Assembly (NCBI GenBank): GCA_017457225.1
Contig: JAFTHW010000021.1
Location: 1 to 55,879, forward strand
Reading direction: 5' to 3'
Length of the DNA stretch: 55,879 bases
Source: Clostridia bacterium
GTDB taxonomy: Bacteria; Bacillota; Clostridia; Christensenellales; Borkfalkiaceae
In this document: one piece after another, positions 16,349 through 25,525 of the stretch
How positions within the stretch are numbered: the first letter of the stretch is position 1
Layout: each line of letters begins with the position of its first letter
Translations under genes and position numbers: made by a program
The notes under the pieces: model-generated
Database searches by the model: none
Told to the model about the DNA's origin: nothing
Seen by the model: only the letters and a program-made list of their open reading frames with translations

Positions 16349-17527
16349 ATGGAAAAAGCGGAATACAAGGCGCAGTTAGACGCGGCTTGTGAAAAATTCA
16401 GAAAACTGATGGCGGAACAACTCACGCGCGTAGAGGATATGAAAGCGCAGGGAGATTTTGTCGATTATAAAAAGCTCGACAAGATCAAGATCGGCGTTTG
16501 CGGCGGCGACGGAATCGGTCCCATTATCTCGGCGCAGGCGCGTAGGGTATTGGAATTTATTTTAAAAGATCTCGTAGAGGCAGGCAAGGTAGAATTCAAG
16601 GACATCGAGGGATTGACGATTGAAAACCGTATCGCGAAAGGCAAAGCCATTCCCGACGACGTTATGGAGGAACTCAAGGACTGTCATATTATTTTGAAAG
16701 GTCCGACGACGACTCCGCAAAAGGGGAGCGGTATGCCCAATATCGAATCTGCGAACGTAGCGATGAGAAAGGCGCTGGACTTGTTTGCCAATATTCGTCC
16801 CGTCAAAGTCCCCGAAGAGGGAATTAATTGGACGATTTTCCGTGAAAATACCGAGGGCGGTTACGCGATCGGATCGTCGGGATTCAATATTACCGAAGAT
16901 TTGGCGGTAGATTTCACGGTTACGACCAAGCAAGGCTCGGACAGAATCGCGCGTTTGGCGTACGATTACGCGCGAAAAAACGGCTTGAATAGAGTTTCCC
17001 TTGTCACCAAGGCAAACGTCATAAAAACGACGGACGGAAACTTTTTAGAGGACTGCCATAAGGTAGGGGATTTGTATCCCGAGATCGTAACGGACGAATG
17101 GTACGCGGATATTATGACGGCGAAGCTTGTCGATAAGAAGCGTCGTCGGGATTTCAAAGTCTTGCTTTTGCCCAATCTCTACGGGGATATTATTTCGGAC
17201 GAGGCGGCGGAATTCCAAGGCGGCGTCGGTACGGCGGGTTGCGCGAATATCGGCAAAAAATATGCGATGTTCGAGGCGATTCACGGCTCTGCGCCCCGAA
17301 TGATCACGGAGGGTAGAGGACAGTACGCCGACCCCTGCTCAATGCTTCGCGCGTGCGTTATGTTGTTGTCCCATATCGGCTTACAGGAGCGAGCGGATCG
17401 ATTGGAACGCGCGTTGGATATTTGTTCGTTTGAAGAGAAAAAATATGTCATTACGGGCAGAGATACGGGCGCTACGTGTCAACAATTTGGCGATTACGTA
17501 ATGGAAACGTTGCAAAGATTGGAATAA
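16349..17527 (+). CDS. icd: Isocitrate dehydrogenase, isopropylmalate-dehydrogenase-like
   Basis: 392 residues, seven bases after aconitase. An N-terminal extension of about 45 residues precedes the fold, which starts at KIGVCGGDGIGP. The substrate loop (NIRPVKVPEEGINWTIFREN) and the Mg/Asp region (LLPNLYGDIISDEAAEFQGG) are conserved, with the nucleotide-binding FEAIHGSAP. It oxidatively decarboxylates isocitrate to 2-oxoglutarate. Cofactor preference (NAD or NADP) cannot be settled by eye. Together with the two upstream genes it supplies 2-oxoglutarate for glutamate synthesis. Confidence 0.92.
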   Translation: MEKAEYKAQLDAACEKFRKLMAEQLTRVEDMKAQGDFVDYKKLDKIKIGVCGGDGIGPIISAQARRVLEFILKDLVEAGKVEFKDIEGLTIENRIAKGKAIPDDVMEELKDCHIILKGPTTTPQKGSGMPNIESANVAMRKALDLFANIRPVKVPEEGINWTIFRENTEGGYAIGSSGFNITEDLAVDFTVTTKQGSDRIARLAYDYARKNGLNRVSLVTKANVIKTTDGNFLEDCHKVGDLYPEIVTDEWYADIMTAKLVDKKRRRDFKVLLLPNLYGDIISDEAAEFQGGVGTAGCANIGKKYAMFEAIHGSAPRMITEGRGQYADPCSMLRACVMLLSHIGLQERADRLERALDICSFEEKKYVITGRDTGATCQQFGDYVMETLQRLE

Positions 17528-17534
17528 AAATCAG

Positions 17535-17575
17535 AATAATCCGTTTTCCGAGGAAAGGAAAACGGATTATTTTTC
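17535..17575 (+). terminator. Terminator of the citrate-to-2-oxoglutarate operon
   Basis: A 15-bp stem AATAATCCGTTTTCC / GGAAAACGGATTATT ends in a T run. Confidence 0.92.
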
Positions 17576-17584
17576 TTCAAAAGA

Positions 17585-17613
17585 TTGACATTGTGGAAAT
17601 ACAATGGTATAAT
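17585..17613 (+). promoter_or_regulatory. Promoter of the hydrolase/membrane-protein operon
   Basis: TTGACA (17585-17590) and TATAAT (17608-17613), spacer 17. The spacer begins with ATTGT-N6-ACAAT (17590s), an operator-like inverted repeat lying between the two boxes. Confidence 0.83.
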
Positions 17614-17682
17614 ATATAGGTCGAAAAGCGACGGGTTTCCGCGAAAAAAGCGGAAAGAAAAAAAATCAGGAGAAAGAAGAAA

Positions 17683-18363
17683 ATGAGTAAAACGGTTGAA
17701 TTTGTATTTAACGGCTTTCCCGCAACGGTTATTTTGCCCGAAAAACCCAACGGGAAATGGATTTGGAAAACGGAATTTTTATACGCGTTCGATCAAGCGG
17801 AGCGCGCTTTGTTGGATGAGGGATATACGAGAGTCTATTACGGTATCAGCGATAAATACGGCAGTTACAACGCCGTTCGTTTGATGCGGAAATTTTATCA
17901 TTTCGTCATTAAGGAATACAATTTAGACGAAAAGGCGATCCTGTTTGGATTCAGCCGCGGCGGGTTGTACGCGTTTAACTTCGCGTTGTTCTATCCCGAG
18001 TACGTATCCAAAGTCTATCTCGACGCGCCCGTTCTTGATATGAAGAGCTGGCCGCCGGCAGACAGCACCGAACGTCAGGAGGTTTACGCGGAGTACGGTT
18101 TAAACCCCGAAACCATTCAGACGTTTAAAGGGAATCCCATTGACAATCTCGAGGAATTTTTCTCTCTCAACATTCCCTTGTTGGTTGTAGCAGGCGGAAG
18201 CGACGAAGTCGTTGCGTACGAGGAGAACTCGGGGAAGCTTATCGACTATTGCAACCAAAACGGGATCAAGATCGAAGCGACGGTCAAACCCGAATGTTTG
18301 CATCACCCTCACTCGTTAGAGGACGTAAGCTCCATCGTGGCGTTTGTGAATAAGGAAAACTAA
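17683..18363 (+). CDS. Alpha/beta hydrolase, probable esterase or peptidase
   Basis: 226 residues with CAGGAG upstream. The nucleophile elbow GFSRGG places the catalytic Ser at residue 91. An acid in VVAGGSDEVV and the His in CLHHPHS complete a probable triad. It has no signal peptide, so it is cytosolic. The next gene, one base away, is an SGNH hydrolase, so the two may act on one acylated or carbohydrate-derived substrate. The substrate cannot be named. Confidence 0.8.
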   Translation: MSKTVEFVFNGFPATVILPEKPNGKWIWKTEFLYAFDQAERALLDEGYTRVYYGISDKYGSYNAVRLMRKFYHFVIKEYNLDEKAILFGFSRGGLYAFNFALFYPEYVSKVYLDAPVLDMKSWPPADSTERQEVYAEYGLNPETIQTFKGNPIDNLEEFFSLNIPLLVVAGGSDEVVAYEENSGKLIDYCNQNGIKIEATVKPECLHHPHSLEDVSSIVAFVNKEN

Positions 18364-18364
18364 A

Positions 18365-18955
18365 ATGAAGAAAGAATATTTTGAATGGATTAAAAGCTGG
18401 TGCGATAAAACGACGGAAAAAGATCTTCCCCGCGTGCTTTTGGTCGGAGATTCCATTACGGACGGATACCAAGCGAAAGTGAGAGAACTTTTGAGCGGCG
18501 TATGCTACGTGGATTATATTGCGACTTCTTACGCGATCGACTCCCCGATGTACGTGCAACTCGTGAAAAATTTCGTCAAGGACAGCGATTACGCGCTCGT
18601 GCATTTCAACCACGGCTTGCACGGCTTACATATCCCCACGCGTACGTACAAGAGCTTGATGAGAAAACTTTCGGATTGGATGTTGCAGAGAACGAAAGTA
18701 GTCTTTGCGCTCAGTACCCACGTAATGGCGGAGGGGAGCAAGCGCTCCAGCGGCCGTTGGATGAAGATCGTAAGACCCCGTAATAAGGCGGTATTGAGCC
18801 TTGCGGCGACGAAAAATTGCGCGGTGGACGATTTGTTCACGGTGAGTACGACGCTGAAAGAGCGTACGGAAGACGGAGTGCATTTTATGCCCGAAGGCTA
18901 CGCGGTGTTGGCTGCGAAAGTAGCGGAGTCCATTCAAGCGGCGTTAAATCAATAA
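18365..18955 (+). CDS. SGNH/GDSL-family hydrolase
   Basis: 196 residues, no signal peptide. Block I GDSITDG gives the nucleophile Ser30; block III is seen as HFNHGLHG; and DGVHFMPEGY carries the catalytic Asp and His. The family hydrolyses O-acyl esters, often acetyl groups on carbohydrates. It begins one base after the preceding hydrolase stop and is probably translationally coupled to it. The exact substrate is unknown. Confidence 0.85.
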   Translation: MKKEYFEWIKSWCDKTTEKDLPRVLLVGDSITDGYQAKVRELLSGVCYVDYIATSYAIDSPMYVQLVKNFVKDSDYALVHFNHGLHGLHIPTRTYKSLMRKLSDWMLQRTKVVFALSTHVMAEGSKRSSGRWMKIVRPRNKAVLSLAATKNCAVDDLFTVSTTLKERTEDGVHFMPEGYAVLAAKVAESIQAALNQ

Positions 18956-19013
18956 CGGAGCGAAACGTTTGAAGAGTTCTGCGCGTTGAAAGATGGAAGA
19001 GGGAGGACGACTT

Positions 19014-19838
19014 ATGAGATATACTGTTCAATCGAGTAAATACGTCTTAAAAAATTTTTTATATTTGTTCCCGTTTGCGATCATTCCTGCGTTTTTCTTG
19101 TCCCTTTCGACGGACGAAAAAGCGTTGTATAAAGTGTTGCGGGCATTCTTTTCGGGAGAGTTGAGTAAGATCGGGTTTAACGACGTCTTCCGCTCGGTGT
19201 CCGTATTGAATTTTGGAAGCTGGCAGGCGATCGTGTTCGGCTTTATCGGGATCGCGCTTCTCGTCGTTTGCGTAGCTTTAATGATGGCTTTGATGGAGAA
19301 GCATTTGCGGATCGGAAAGAGAACGTTCAACGGAATTTTTTCCAAACTGAACGATAATTTACTTTCCACCTGCGGCTACGTAGGTTTGTTGCTGTTGATT
19401 TACGAGATTTGGTCGTTGATTTCGGCGGCGTTGTTCTTGTTGGCGGCGCAGATCAAAGTGTTGGCGTTGGCGTACGTGACGTTCGCGATTTTCTTTATCG
19501 GAATGCACGTTGCGTTGCTCGCGATTATCGATCATATCTATTTGTGGTTGCCCTGTATGCAGATCACGGGATTCCGCGCGTTTGAAGCGTTGCATTATTC
19601 GCAACAACTTATGGCTGCCGTGCGTTGGAAAGTTTTGCTCGGACAAATGATTCCTTTGTTCGTTTGCGAAGTGCTGATTTGCCTTTGCGCTTGGCTCTCG
19701 TCGGGATTTTGGGTGTTTACGATTTTGACGACGGCTCTGTATTCCATATTGCTTATGATCTATTGCGTGAGAATGGAGCTCGTGTATTTCGACCGCGATC
19801 ATATCGAGCGAGCGGATATTGCCCGCTATTATCATTGA
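19014..19838 (+). CDS. Polytopic membrane protein, unknown
   Basis: 274 residues from ATG 19014, which has GGGAGG seven bases upstream; the in-frame ATG at 18993 lies before that site. About six hydrophobic helices are visible (for example LYLFPFAIIPAFFLSL, AIVFGFIGIALLVVCVALMMAL, AYVTFAIFFIGMHVALLAII). I recognise no named family. The next gene encodes another protein of similar layout, so the two may be paralogues or partners. Confidence 0.75.
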   Translation: MRYTVQSSKYVLKNFLYLFPFAIIPAFFLSLSTDEKALYKVLRAFFSGELSKIGFNDVFRSVSVLNFGSWQAIVFGFIGIALLVVCVALMMALMEKHLRIGKRTFNGIFSKLNDNLLSTCGYVGLLLLIYEIWSLISAALFLLAAQIKVLALAYVTFAIFFIGMHVALLAIIDHIYLWLPCMQITGFRAFEALHYSQQLMAAVRWKVLLGQMIPLFVCEVLICLCAWLSSGFWVFTILTTALYSILLMIYCVRMELVYFDRDHIERADIARYYH

Positions 19839-19861
19839 GTAAAAACTAAAGGAGATCGATT

Positions 19862-20866
19862 ATGCGTTTTCGGAACGGGATTCGGTTACTTTCGGAAAAT
19901 TTTAAAGGAGTTTATAGGCTTCTTTTATACAGATTGGTCGTAGGGTTGGTGGCGAGCGCGCTGTGTTGCGCGATGATCCTTCCCGAATTTTTGGAGATTG
20001 TGAAAAGCGACGCGGCGAAAGAATTGATCTCCGACATAAAAGACTTTTTCGCTTCGTTTTTATCCGACGAACCCACCGGTTTGGATATGATTATCGGCAA
20101 GGGCGGCTCTCTTCGGGCGTTATGGCAAGTGGTGAAATCCAAAGCCGTAACGATCACGTGGGCGATCGTCGGTTGTATTGTGGTTTATCTTTTGAAGCGT
20201 TTCGCGGAAACGGTGGCGTATTTTACGACGGGCAGTATTCTCAATGATAAAATGGCTACGTATGCGGAAACTCCGTTCTTTACGTCGTTCGTTGCCAATC
20301 TCGGCAAGGCGAGCGTTTACGCGCTCGTGTACGTTCCGGCGGTATTCGTATTCGACGTCATCACGATTGCGATTTGTTATTTGATTTTGTCTACGGTCAA
20401 TGTGTTCCTCGGCTTGTTTTTGTCTATGACGGTCATCGTCGTATGCCAAGCATTGAAACTCACGTTTACGAGTCTTTGGGTGCCTGCTATGACAGCGGAC
20501 AACAGACGGCTCCGCGACGTGTTCAAGGCGTCGAGTTGGTCGGATTACAAACAAAAAGGGAAGATGTTTTCTACGTACGTCGTTTGCGTATACGCGATTA
20601 TCATCGTCAACGTGATCGGCGCGCTGAGTACGTTTTTCAGCGCTCTCATTTTAACCGTGCCGGCGTCGTATTTGTTCCTGTTGTGCGTGCATTACGTCAA
20701 CTACTATACGCTCAAAGGCAAGAGTTATTTCATTACGTACGAGAAGATTGCGACGAATCCCGACCGCGGAGATCGGGAACATTTCTTCGATTACATTGAA
20801 ACGGCGGAAAAGGAAGATACTACCATAGAAGCAAGTGTCGAACAAAAAGAAACGACAAACGAATAA
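19862..20866 (+). CDS. Polytopic membrane protein, unknown
   Basis: 334 residues with AAAGGAG before the start. Several membrane helices (LLYRLVVGLVASALCCAMIL, VTITWAIVGCIVVYLL, ALVYVPAVFVFDVITIAIC, ILSTVNVFLGLFLSMTVIV, VVCVYAIIIVNVIGALS) are followed by a charged cytosolic tail of about 55 residues rich in Glu and Thr. No family is recognised. It shares size class and gene context with the preceding membrane protein, 23 bases away. Confidence 0.75.
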   Translation: MRFRNGIRLLSENFKGVYRLLLYRLVVGLVASALCCAMILPEFLEIVKSDAAKELISDIKDFFASFLSDEPTGLDMIIGKGGSLRALWQVVKSKAVTITWAIVGCIVVYLLKRFAETVAYFTTGSILNDKMATYAETPFFTSFVANLGKASVYALVYVPAVFVFDVITIAICYLILSTVNVFLGLFLSMTVIVVCQALKLTFTSLWVPAMTADNRRLRDVFKASSWSDYKQKGKMFSTYVVCVYAIIIVNVIGALSTFFSALILTVPASYLFLLCVHYVNYYTLKGKSYFITYEKIATNPDRGDREHFFDYIETAEKEDTTIEASVEQKETTNE

Positions 20867-20900
20867 ACAATAGAATACGATATATTTGGAGGGGTAATCA

Positions 20901-22622
20901 ATGGATTATCAAAAATACTACGAACAGTGGTTGGCTCATCCCGCGCTTTGCGAGGAGGGCAAGAGAGAATTGGAAGAAATTGCAGGCAACGAAAAGGAAA
21001 AGGAGTACCGTTTCGGCGGGGAGTTGGCGTTCGGTACGGCAGGTATGCGCGGCATCATCGGCTACGGAATGAATATGATGAACGTCTATACGGTTATGCG
21101 CGCTACGCAGGGTCTTTCCGAGTGGATCAAAACGCTCGGTGAAGAACAAAAACAGCGCGGAGTCGTCATCTCCTACGATACCCGTAAAAAATCGGACGAA
21201 TTTGCCAAGGCGGCGGCAGGAGTGCTGGCGAAAAACGGAATCAAGGCGTATTTGTTTTCGGACGTACATCCCGTACCGATGCTTTCGTATGCTGTCCGCT
21301 ATTTGAAGACGGTAGCGGGGATTATGATCACGGCGAGTCACAATCCCAAAGAATACAACGGATACAAAGTTTACGGGGAGGACGGAGCGCAAATGTCCCC
21401 CGAAGATACGGAAAAAGTCGTTTCGTATATTCAAAAAATCGAAGATTATCTGTCCGTATCGGGCGATGAAAACAGTCCTTTCATCGTTCCCGTACCCGAA
21501 AAATTGGACGAGGATTATATCGAAGAATTGTCTGCGCTCACTCTTTCGAAAGAGGCGGTAAAAAAGTGTGGCGCGGATCTTAAACTCGTCTATACTCCCG
21601 TACACGGTAGCGGTTACGCGCCCGTAACGGCAATTTTGAAGAAGCTCGGGATCAACGTGACGATCGTCAAAGAACAGACTACGAAAGACACCGAATTTTC
21701 CACGGTCAAAGTTCCCAATCCCGAGTATAAGGAAACCCTTTCGATGGGGATCGCTTTGGCGAACGAGATTAACGCAGACGTCGTTTTTGGGACGGATCCC
21801 GACTCCGATCGGCTCGGTGTAGCGCTCAAAAATGAAGAAGGGGAATTCGTTGCGCTTTCGGGTAACCAAGTGGGGATTTTATTGCTCGATTATATCTTGA
21901 CCAGACTCTCCGAGGACGGTAAAATGCCGAAGAATGCGGCGGTTGTGAAATCTTTCGTTTCTACGGGTATGGCGAAAGCGCTTTGCGATCGGTACGGAGT
22001 TGCTTTATACGAAACGCCCGTAGGGTTTAAATTCATCGGCGAAAAGATAAAACAGTGGGAGCAGGACGGTAAACATACTTACGTGTTCGGGTTCGAGGAA
22101 TCCTGCGGCTATCTCCGCGGTACGCACGCTCGCGATAAAGATGCGGTCGTAGCGTCTATGCTTTGCGCGGAAATGGTATGTTATTACGCTTATATCGGTA
22201 AAACCGTTTACGGAAGATTGCAAGAGATCTATCAAGAATACGGTTACGTGTTGGATAAGAGCGTTTCAGTGCAGTATTCAGGGTTGAACGCAATGAAAGA
22301 GATGAATGCGGTGGTGGACGGATTGAAGAAACTTCCCGTGACCACTTTGGCGGGTATGAAAGTAAACGCCATTCGCGATTACAGCGCGGCGAAACGTTTG
22401 GATTTGCAAACGGGTAAGACGGAAGAACTGCCTATCCCCAAATGTAACTGCCTGTATTACGAATTGGACGACGGAGCGTTCGTTTGCGTGCGTCCCTCGG
22501 GTACGGAACCCAAACTCAAAATCTATTATTCCATCAAGGCGAAAGACGCGGAGACGGCGAATACAAAACTCGTCGAGTTGCAAGCGGATATGAACAGGAT
22601 CTTAGAAAAAGCGAAATTATAA
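20901..22622 (+). CDS. Alpha-phosphohexomutase (phosphoglucomutase/phosphomannomutase)
   Basis: 573 residues with GGAGGGG six bases before the ATG. The catalytic phosphoserine loop is TASHNPKEYNGYKVYG (about 144-159), the metal loop is DPDSDRLG, the sugar-binding loop is GFEESCGYL, and the phosphate-binding loop is RPSGTEPKLK near the C-terminus. It belongs to the long PgcA/PGM2-like branch (about 570-580 residues) and interconverts hexose 1- and 6-phosphates. It links glycolysis to cell-wall and polysaccharide precursors. It is probably the last gene of the unit that starts at 17683. Confidence 0.94.
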   Translation: MDYQKYYEQWLAHPALCEEGKRELEEIAGNEKEKEYRFGGELAFGTAGMRGIIGYGMNMMNVYTVMRATQGLSEWIKTLGEEQKQRGVVISYDTRKKSDEFAKAAAGVLAKNGIKAYLFSDVHPVPMLSYAVRYLKTVAGIMITASHNPKEYNGYKVYGEDGAQMSPEDTEKVVSYIQKIEDYLSVSGDENSPFIVPVPEKLDEDYIEELSALTLSKEAVKKCGADLKLVYTPVHGSGYAPVTAILKKLGINVTIVKEQTTKDTEFSTVKVPNPEYKETLSMGIALANEINADVVFGTDPDSDRLGVALKNEEGEFVALSGNQVGILLLDYILTRLSEDGKMPKNAAVVKSFVSTGMAKALCDRYGVALYETPVGFKFIGEKIKQWEQDGKHTYVFGFEESCGYLRGTHARDKDAVVASMLCAEMVCYYAYIGKTVYGRLQEIYQEYGYVLDKSVSVQYSGLNAMKEMNAVVDGLKKLPVTTLAGMKVNAIRDYSAAKRLDLQTGKTEELPIPKCNCLYYELDDGAFVCVRPSGTEPKLKIYYSIKAKDAETANTKLVELQADMNRILEKAKL

Positions 22623-22628
22623 AATTGC

Positions 22629-22661
22629 GAGCTGTCCAAAGTTTGGGCGGCTCTCTTTTTT
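22629..22661 (+). terminator. Terminator after the phosphohexomutase gene
   Basis: A stem GAGCTGTCC / GGGCGGCTC (two G-U pairs) is followed by TCTTTTTT. Confidence 0.82.
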
Positions 22662-22722
22662 GGCGGAAATTTCACTTGAAAGTATTGCGAAAGAATCCCA
22701 AAAAACGCGGAAAGATTTTCTA

Positions 22723-22750
22723 TTGAAAAACGGCTTACGTATAGTATAAT
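22723..22750 (+). promoter_or_regulatory. Promoter of the ROK-nagA operon
   Basis: TTGAAA (22723-22728) and TATAAT (22745-22750), spacer 16. Confidence 0.72.
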
Positions 22751-22788
22751 AAAGCTGTAAAATAAATAAAGAGGAGAGCATATACATT

Positions 22789-24156
22789 ATGAAAATGCCC
22801 GTATTGGACAAGAACTTTTATCCTATGATCAAGGCGCTCAACGACTTTGATATGGAAGTAAAAAAGAACGGCAAAGCAGTAGAGGTAACGCTCGTTGCGG
22901 AACGTAGCGGCGGTTACAACTACGTATATAAATACGACGCGTTGCCCGACGGAGTCAACGACGCGTTGAATTTCCGTATTGCGGAGCGTATGGCAAAGAC
23001 GATTCTTTGGGTGGTCGGCGGCTTTAAGATCTACGTTGCGGGAAGCAAATCCATTTACGAATATTTGAAGAAAGCGTACACGCTCGAAGGGCTTCGCGCG
23101 TTTGACGTGGACTTTATGAGTGGTGTATATGAAAAGCCGTTTGAAGTGCTTTGGTTGGAAGCGGATCAGATTCCCGAGCAAAAGAACGCTTCGATGCGCG
23201 TAGGCGGTTATTTGGACGGTTGCCGTATCGGTTTCGACGCGGGCGGTTCGGATAGAAAAGTAAGCGCGGTCATCGACGGCGAAGTGGTTTACAGCGAAGA
23301 AGTCGTATGGAATCCCAAGACGACGGAAGATCCTCATTATCACTACGAAGAAATTTTGACGGCGATGAAGACGGCGGCTTCGAAAATGCCTCGCGTAGAC
23401 GCGATCGGCGTATCTTCCGCAGGCGTTTACGTAGACAACAAGATTATGGTTGCGTCTTTGTTTATTAAAGTGGACAAACAAAAGTACGGCGATTACGTAA
23501 AGAATATGTACATCAACGTAGCGAAAGAAATGGGCGAAGATATTCCCTTGGAAGTAGCGAACGACGGTGACGTAACGGCGCTTGCGGGCGCGATCGATCT
23601 CAACGACAACGGCGTACTCGGTATTGCAATGGGTACGAGCGAAGCGGTTGGTTACATAAATACACAGGGCGGCATCAACGGTTGGCTTTCGGAGCTTGCA
23701 TTCGCGCCTGTAGACTTCAACGAAGGCGCTATGGTGGACGAATGGAGCGGCGACGTGGGCGTTGGCTGTAAATATTTCTCGCAGGACGCAGTCATTAAAC
23801 TTGCGGAAGCGGGCGGCTATCAATTCGCGGAAAATACGACTCCCGCGCAGAAACTCAAAGAAATCCAAGCTCTTATGGAAAAAGATGACAAGTTGGCGGC
23901 GCAGATCTACGAGGATATCGGCGTATATCTCGCGCATACCATTCCTTTCTATGCAAAATTCTACGACATTAAACATATGCTTTTGCTCGGTAGAGTAATG
24001 GGCGGAAAAGGTGGCGACATTATTCTCGCGACCTGTAAGCAGGTGTTGAAAGAAGAATACCCCGCGTTTGCGGATCTCGATATTGGATTGCCCGATGAAA
24101 AGAACAGACGCGTGGGGCAGAGTATCGCGGCGGCATCTCTCCCTGCAAGTAAATAA
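22789..24156 (+). CDS. ROK-family sugar kinase-like protein with extra N-terminal domain
   Basis: 455 residues. The ASKHA kinase core starts only near residue 147 with GFDAGGSDRK (phosphate 1 motif). It continues with DAIGVSSAGVY, the sugar-binding EVANDGDVTALAGA and the adenosine-region GIAMGTSEAVGY. The ROK zinc motif CxCGxxGC is absent. The first ~145 residues are an additional domain I do not recognise. nagA follows 17 bases later, so phosphorylation of an amino sugar such as N-acetylglucosamine is a reasonable guess, but glucokinase activity is also possible. Confidence 0.72.
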   Translation: MKMPVLDKNFYPMIKALNDFDMEVKKNGKAVEVTLVAERSGGYNYVYKYDALPDGVNDALNFRIAERMAKTILWVVGGFKIYVAGSKSIYEYLKKAYTLEGLRAFDVDFMSGVYEKPFEVLWLEADQIPEQKNASMRVGGYLDGCRIGFDAGGSDRKVSAVIDGEVVYSEEVVWNPKTTEDPHYHYEEILTAMKTAASKMPRVDAIGVSSAGVYVDNKIMVASLFIKVDKQKYGDYVKNMYINVAKEMGEDIPLEVANDGDVTALAGAIDLNDNGVLGIAMGTSEAVGYINTQGGINGWLSELAFAPVDFNEGAMVDEWSGDVGVGCKYFSQDAVIKLAEAGGYQFAENTTPAQKLKEIQALMEKDDKLAAQIYEDIGVYLAHTIPFYAKFYDIKHMLLLGRVMGGKGGDIILATCKQVLKEEYPAFADLDIGLPDEKNRRVGQSIAAASLPASK

Positions 24157-24173
24157 ACGACAGGAGAAAAGGA

Positions 24174-25319
24174 ATGAAAATATTCAAAAACGCAACCGTG
24201 TACGTAGAGGGGAAAGGACTCAAAAAGTGTACAGTACAATTCGATGATAAAATCCGTGCGATCGGCGGTCGCAGACTCAAGGGCGAAGAGATCGTTTTGC
24301 CTCAGGACGCAATCGTTTTGCCCGGGTTTATAGACCAACACATTCACGGCGCGGGTGGCTCGGACGGAATGGACGGTACGGTAGAAGATATTTCCGTCAT
24401 TGCCAAGACGGTGGCTTCGGAAGGTACGACGTCTTTCCTCGTTACCACGATGACGCAGAGCAAAGAAAATATTCTCAAAGCGATGCAAGCGGTAAAAGAA
24501 TATCGCGAAGCGAATTTCGATTCGGGCGCGAGAGTCGTAGGTATCCACCTCGAAGGTCCGTTTATTGCGGCGGCGCATAAAGGCGCTCAGCCTTTGGAAT
24601 ACGTAAAAGCACCTGATATCGCGACGTTTGACGAATACAACGCGGCGAGCGGTTACGCGATCAAGATCGTTACGCTTGCTCCCGAAGTAAGCGGCGCGGA
24701 CGAATTCATTCGTCATTTGACGGCGAATCAAATCGTTTCTTCCATCGGTCACACGGGTGCGAAATACGCGGATATCGTCCAAGCGATCGACAACGGCGCG
24801 AGAAACGTTACGCATACCTATAATGCGCAAACGGCGTTACATCACCGCGAGATCGGTACGGTAGGCAGCGCGATGCTTTTGGACGAACTGAATTGCGAAA
24901 TGATCGCAGATACGATCCACGTATCCGTTCCCGCAATGAAGTTGCTCGTAAAGAACAAGCCTGCGGATAAACTGTCCTTGATCACCGACGCGATGCGCGC
25001 AAAGGGACTCCCCGACGGCGAGAGTGAACTCGGCGGACAAACCGTGTACGTCAAGAACGGCGAAGCCCGTCTTGCGGACGGTACGCTCGCAGGGAGCGTA
25101 TTGCGTATGAACCGCGCGTTGCAGAACGTTGTGGAAAAGGTAGGTGTGCCTTTCACGCAAGCGGTGGATTACGCGACGATCAACCCTGCAAGATTGTTGA
25201 ATATCGACAAGGAGACGGGAAGTATCAAAGTCGGTAAAAAAGCTGATTTTACGGTCCTGAACAAGTCGTACGACGTAATTTTGACTGTTCGTGACGGCGA
25301 GGTCGTATATCAGGCTTAA
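24174..25319 (+). CDS. nagA: N-acetylglucosamine-6-phosphate deacetylase
   Basis: 381 residues with AGGAG six bases before the start. The amidohydrolase barrel shows GFIDQHIHGAGG, the metal Glu in GIHLEGPFI, His in SIGHTGA, THTYNAQTALHHRE, and the catalytic Asp in LITDAM. It removes acetate from GlcNAc-6-P to give glucosamine-6-P in amino-sugar catabolism or wall recycling. Co-transcribed with the ROK protein. No nagB is in the window. Confidence 0.95.
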   Translation: MKIFKNATVYVEGKGLKKCTVQFDDKIRAIGGRRLKGEEIVLPQDAIVLPGFIDQHIHGAGGSDGMDGTVEDISVIAKTVASEGTTSFLVTTMTQSKENILKAMQAVKEYREANFDSGARVVGIHLEGPFIAAAHKGAQPLEYVKAPDIATFDEYNAASGYAIKIVTLAPEVSGADEFIRHLTANQIVSSIGHTGAKYADIVQAIDNGARNVTHTYNAQTALHHREIGTVGSAMLLDELNCEMIADTIHVSVPAMKLLVKNKPADKLSLITDAMRAKGLPDGESELGGQTVYVKNGEARLADGTLAGSVLRMNRALQNVVEKVGVPFTQAVDYATINPARLLNIDKETGSIKVGKKADFTVLNKSYDVILTVRDGEVVYQA

Positions 25320-25353
25320 AAAATAAGATTATACGTTTATTTCCTCTTATAAG

Positions 25354-25386
25354 AAAAAGGTTTGGGCTTGTCCCGAGCCTTTTTCG
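25354..25386. terminator. Terminator after nagA
   Basis: The arms AAAAAGG and CCTTTTT enclose an inner TTGGG / CCCGA stem; it can work in both directions. Confidence 0.8.
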
Positions 25387-25525
25387 TTTTTGAAAAACGG
25401 AGTGGTCTACCCACGAAAACTCGAACATAAGTATAATCGATTGAAAATCCGTTGAAAAATTTTTCAAAAAACAGAAGAAACACTTTTAAAAAGAAAAAAA
25501 ATATGTTACAATAAAGGGGAGTAAT

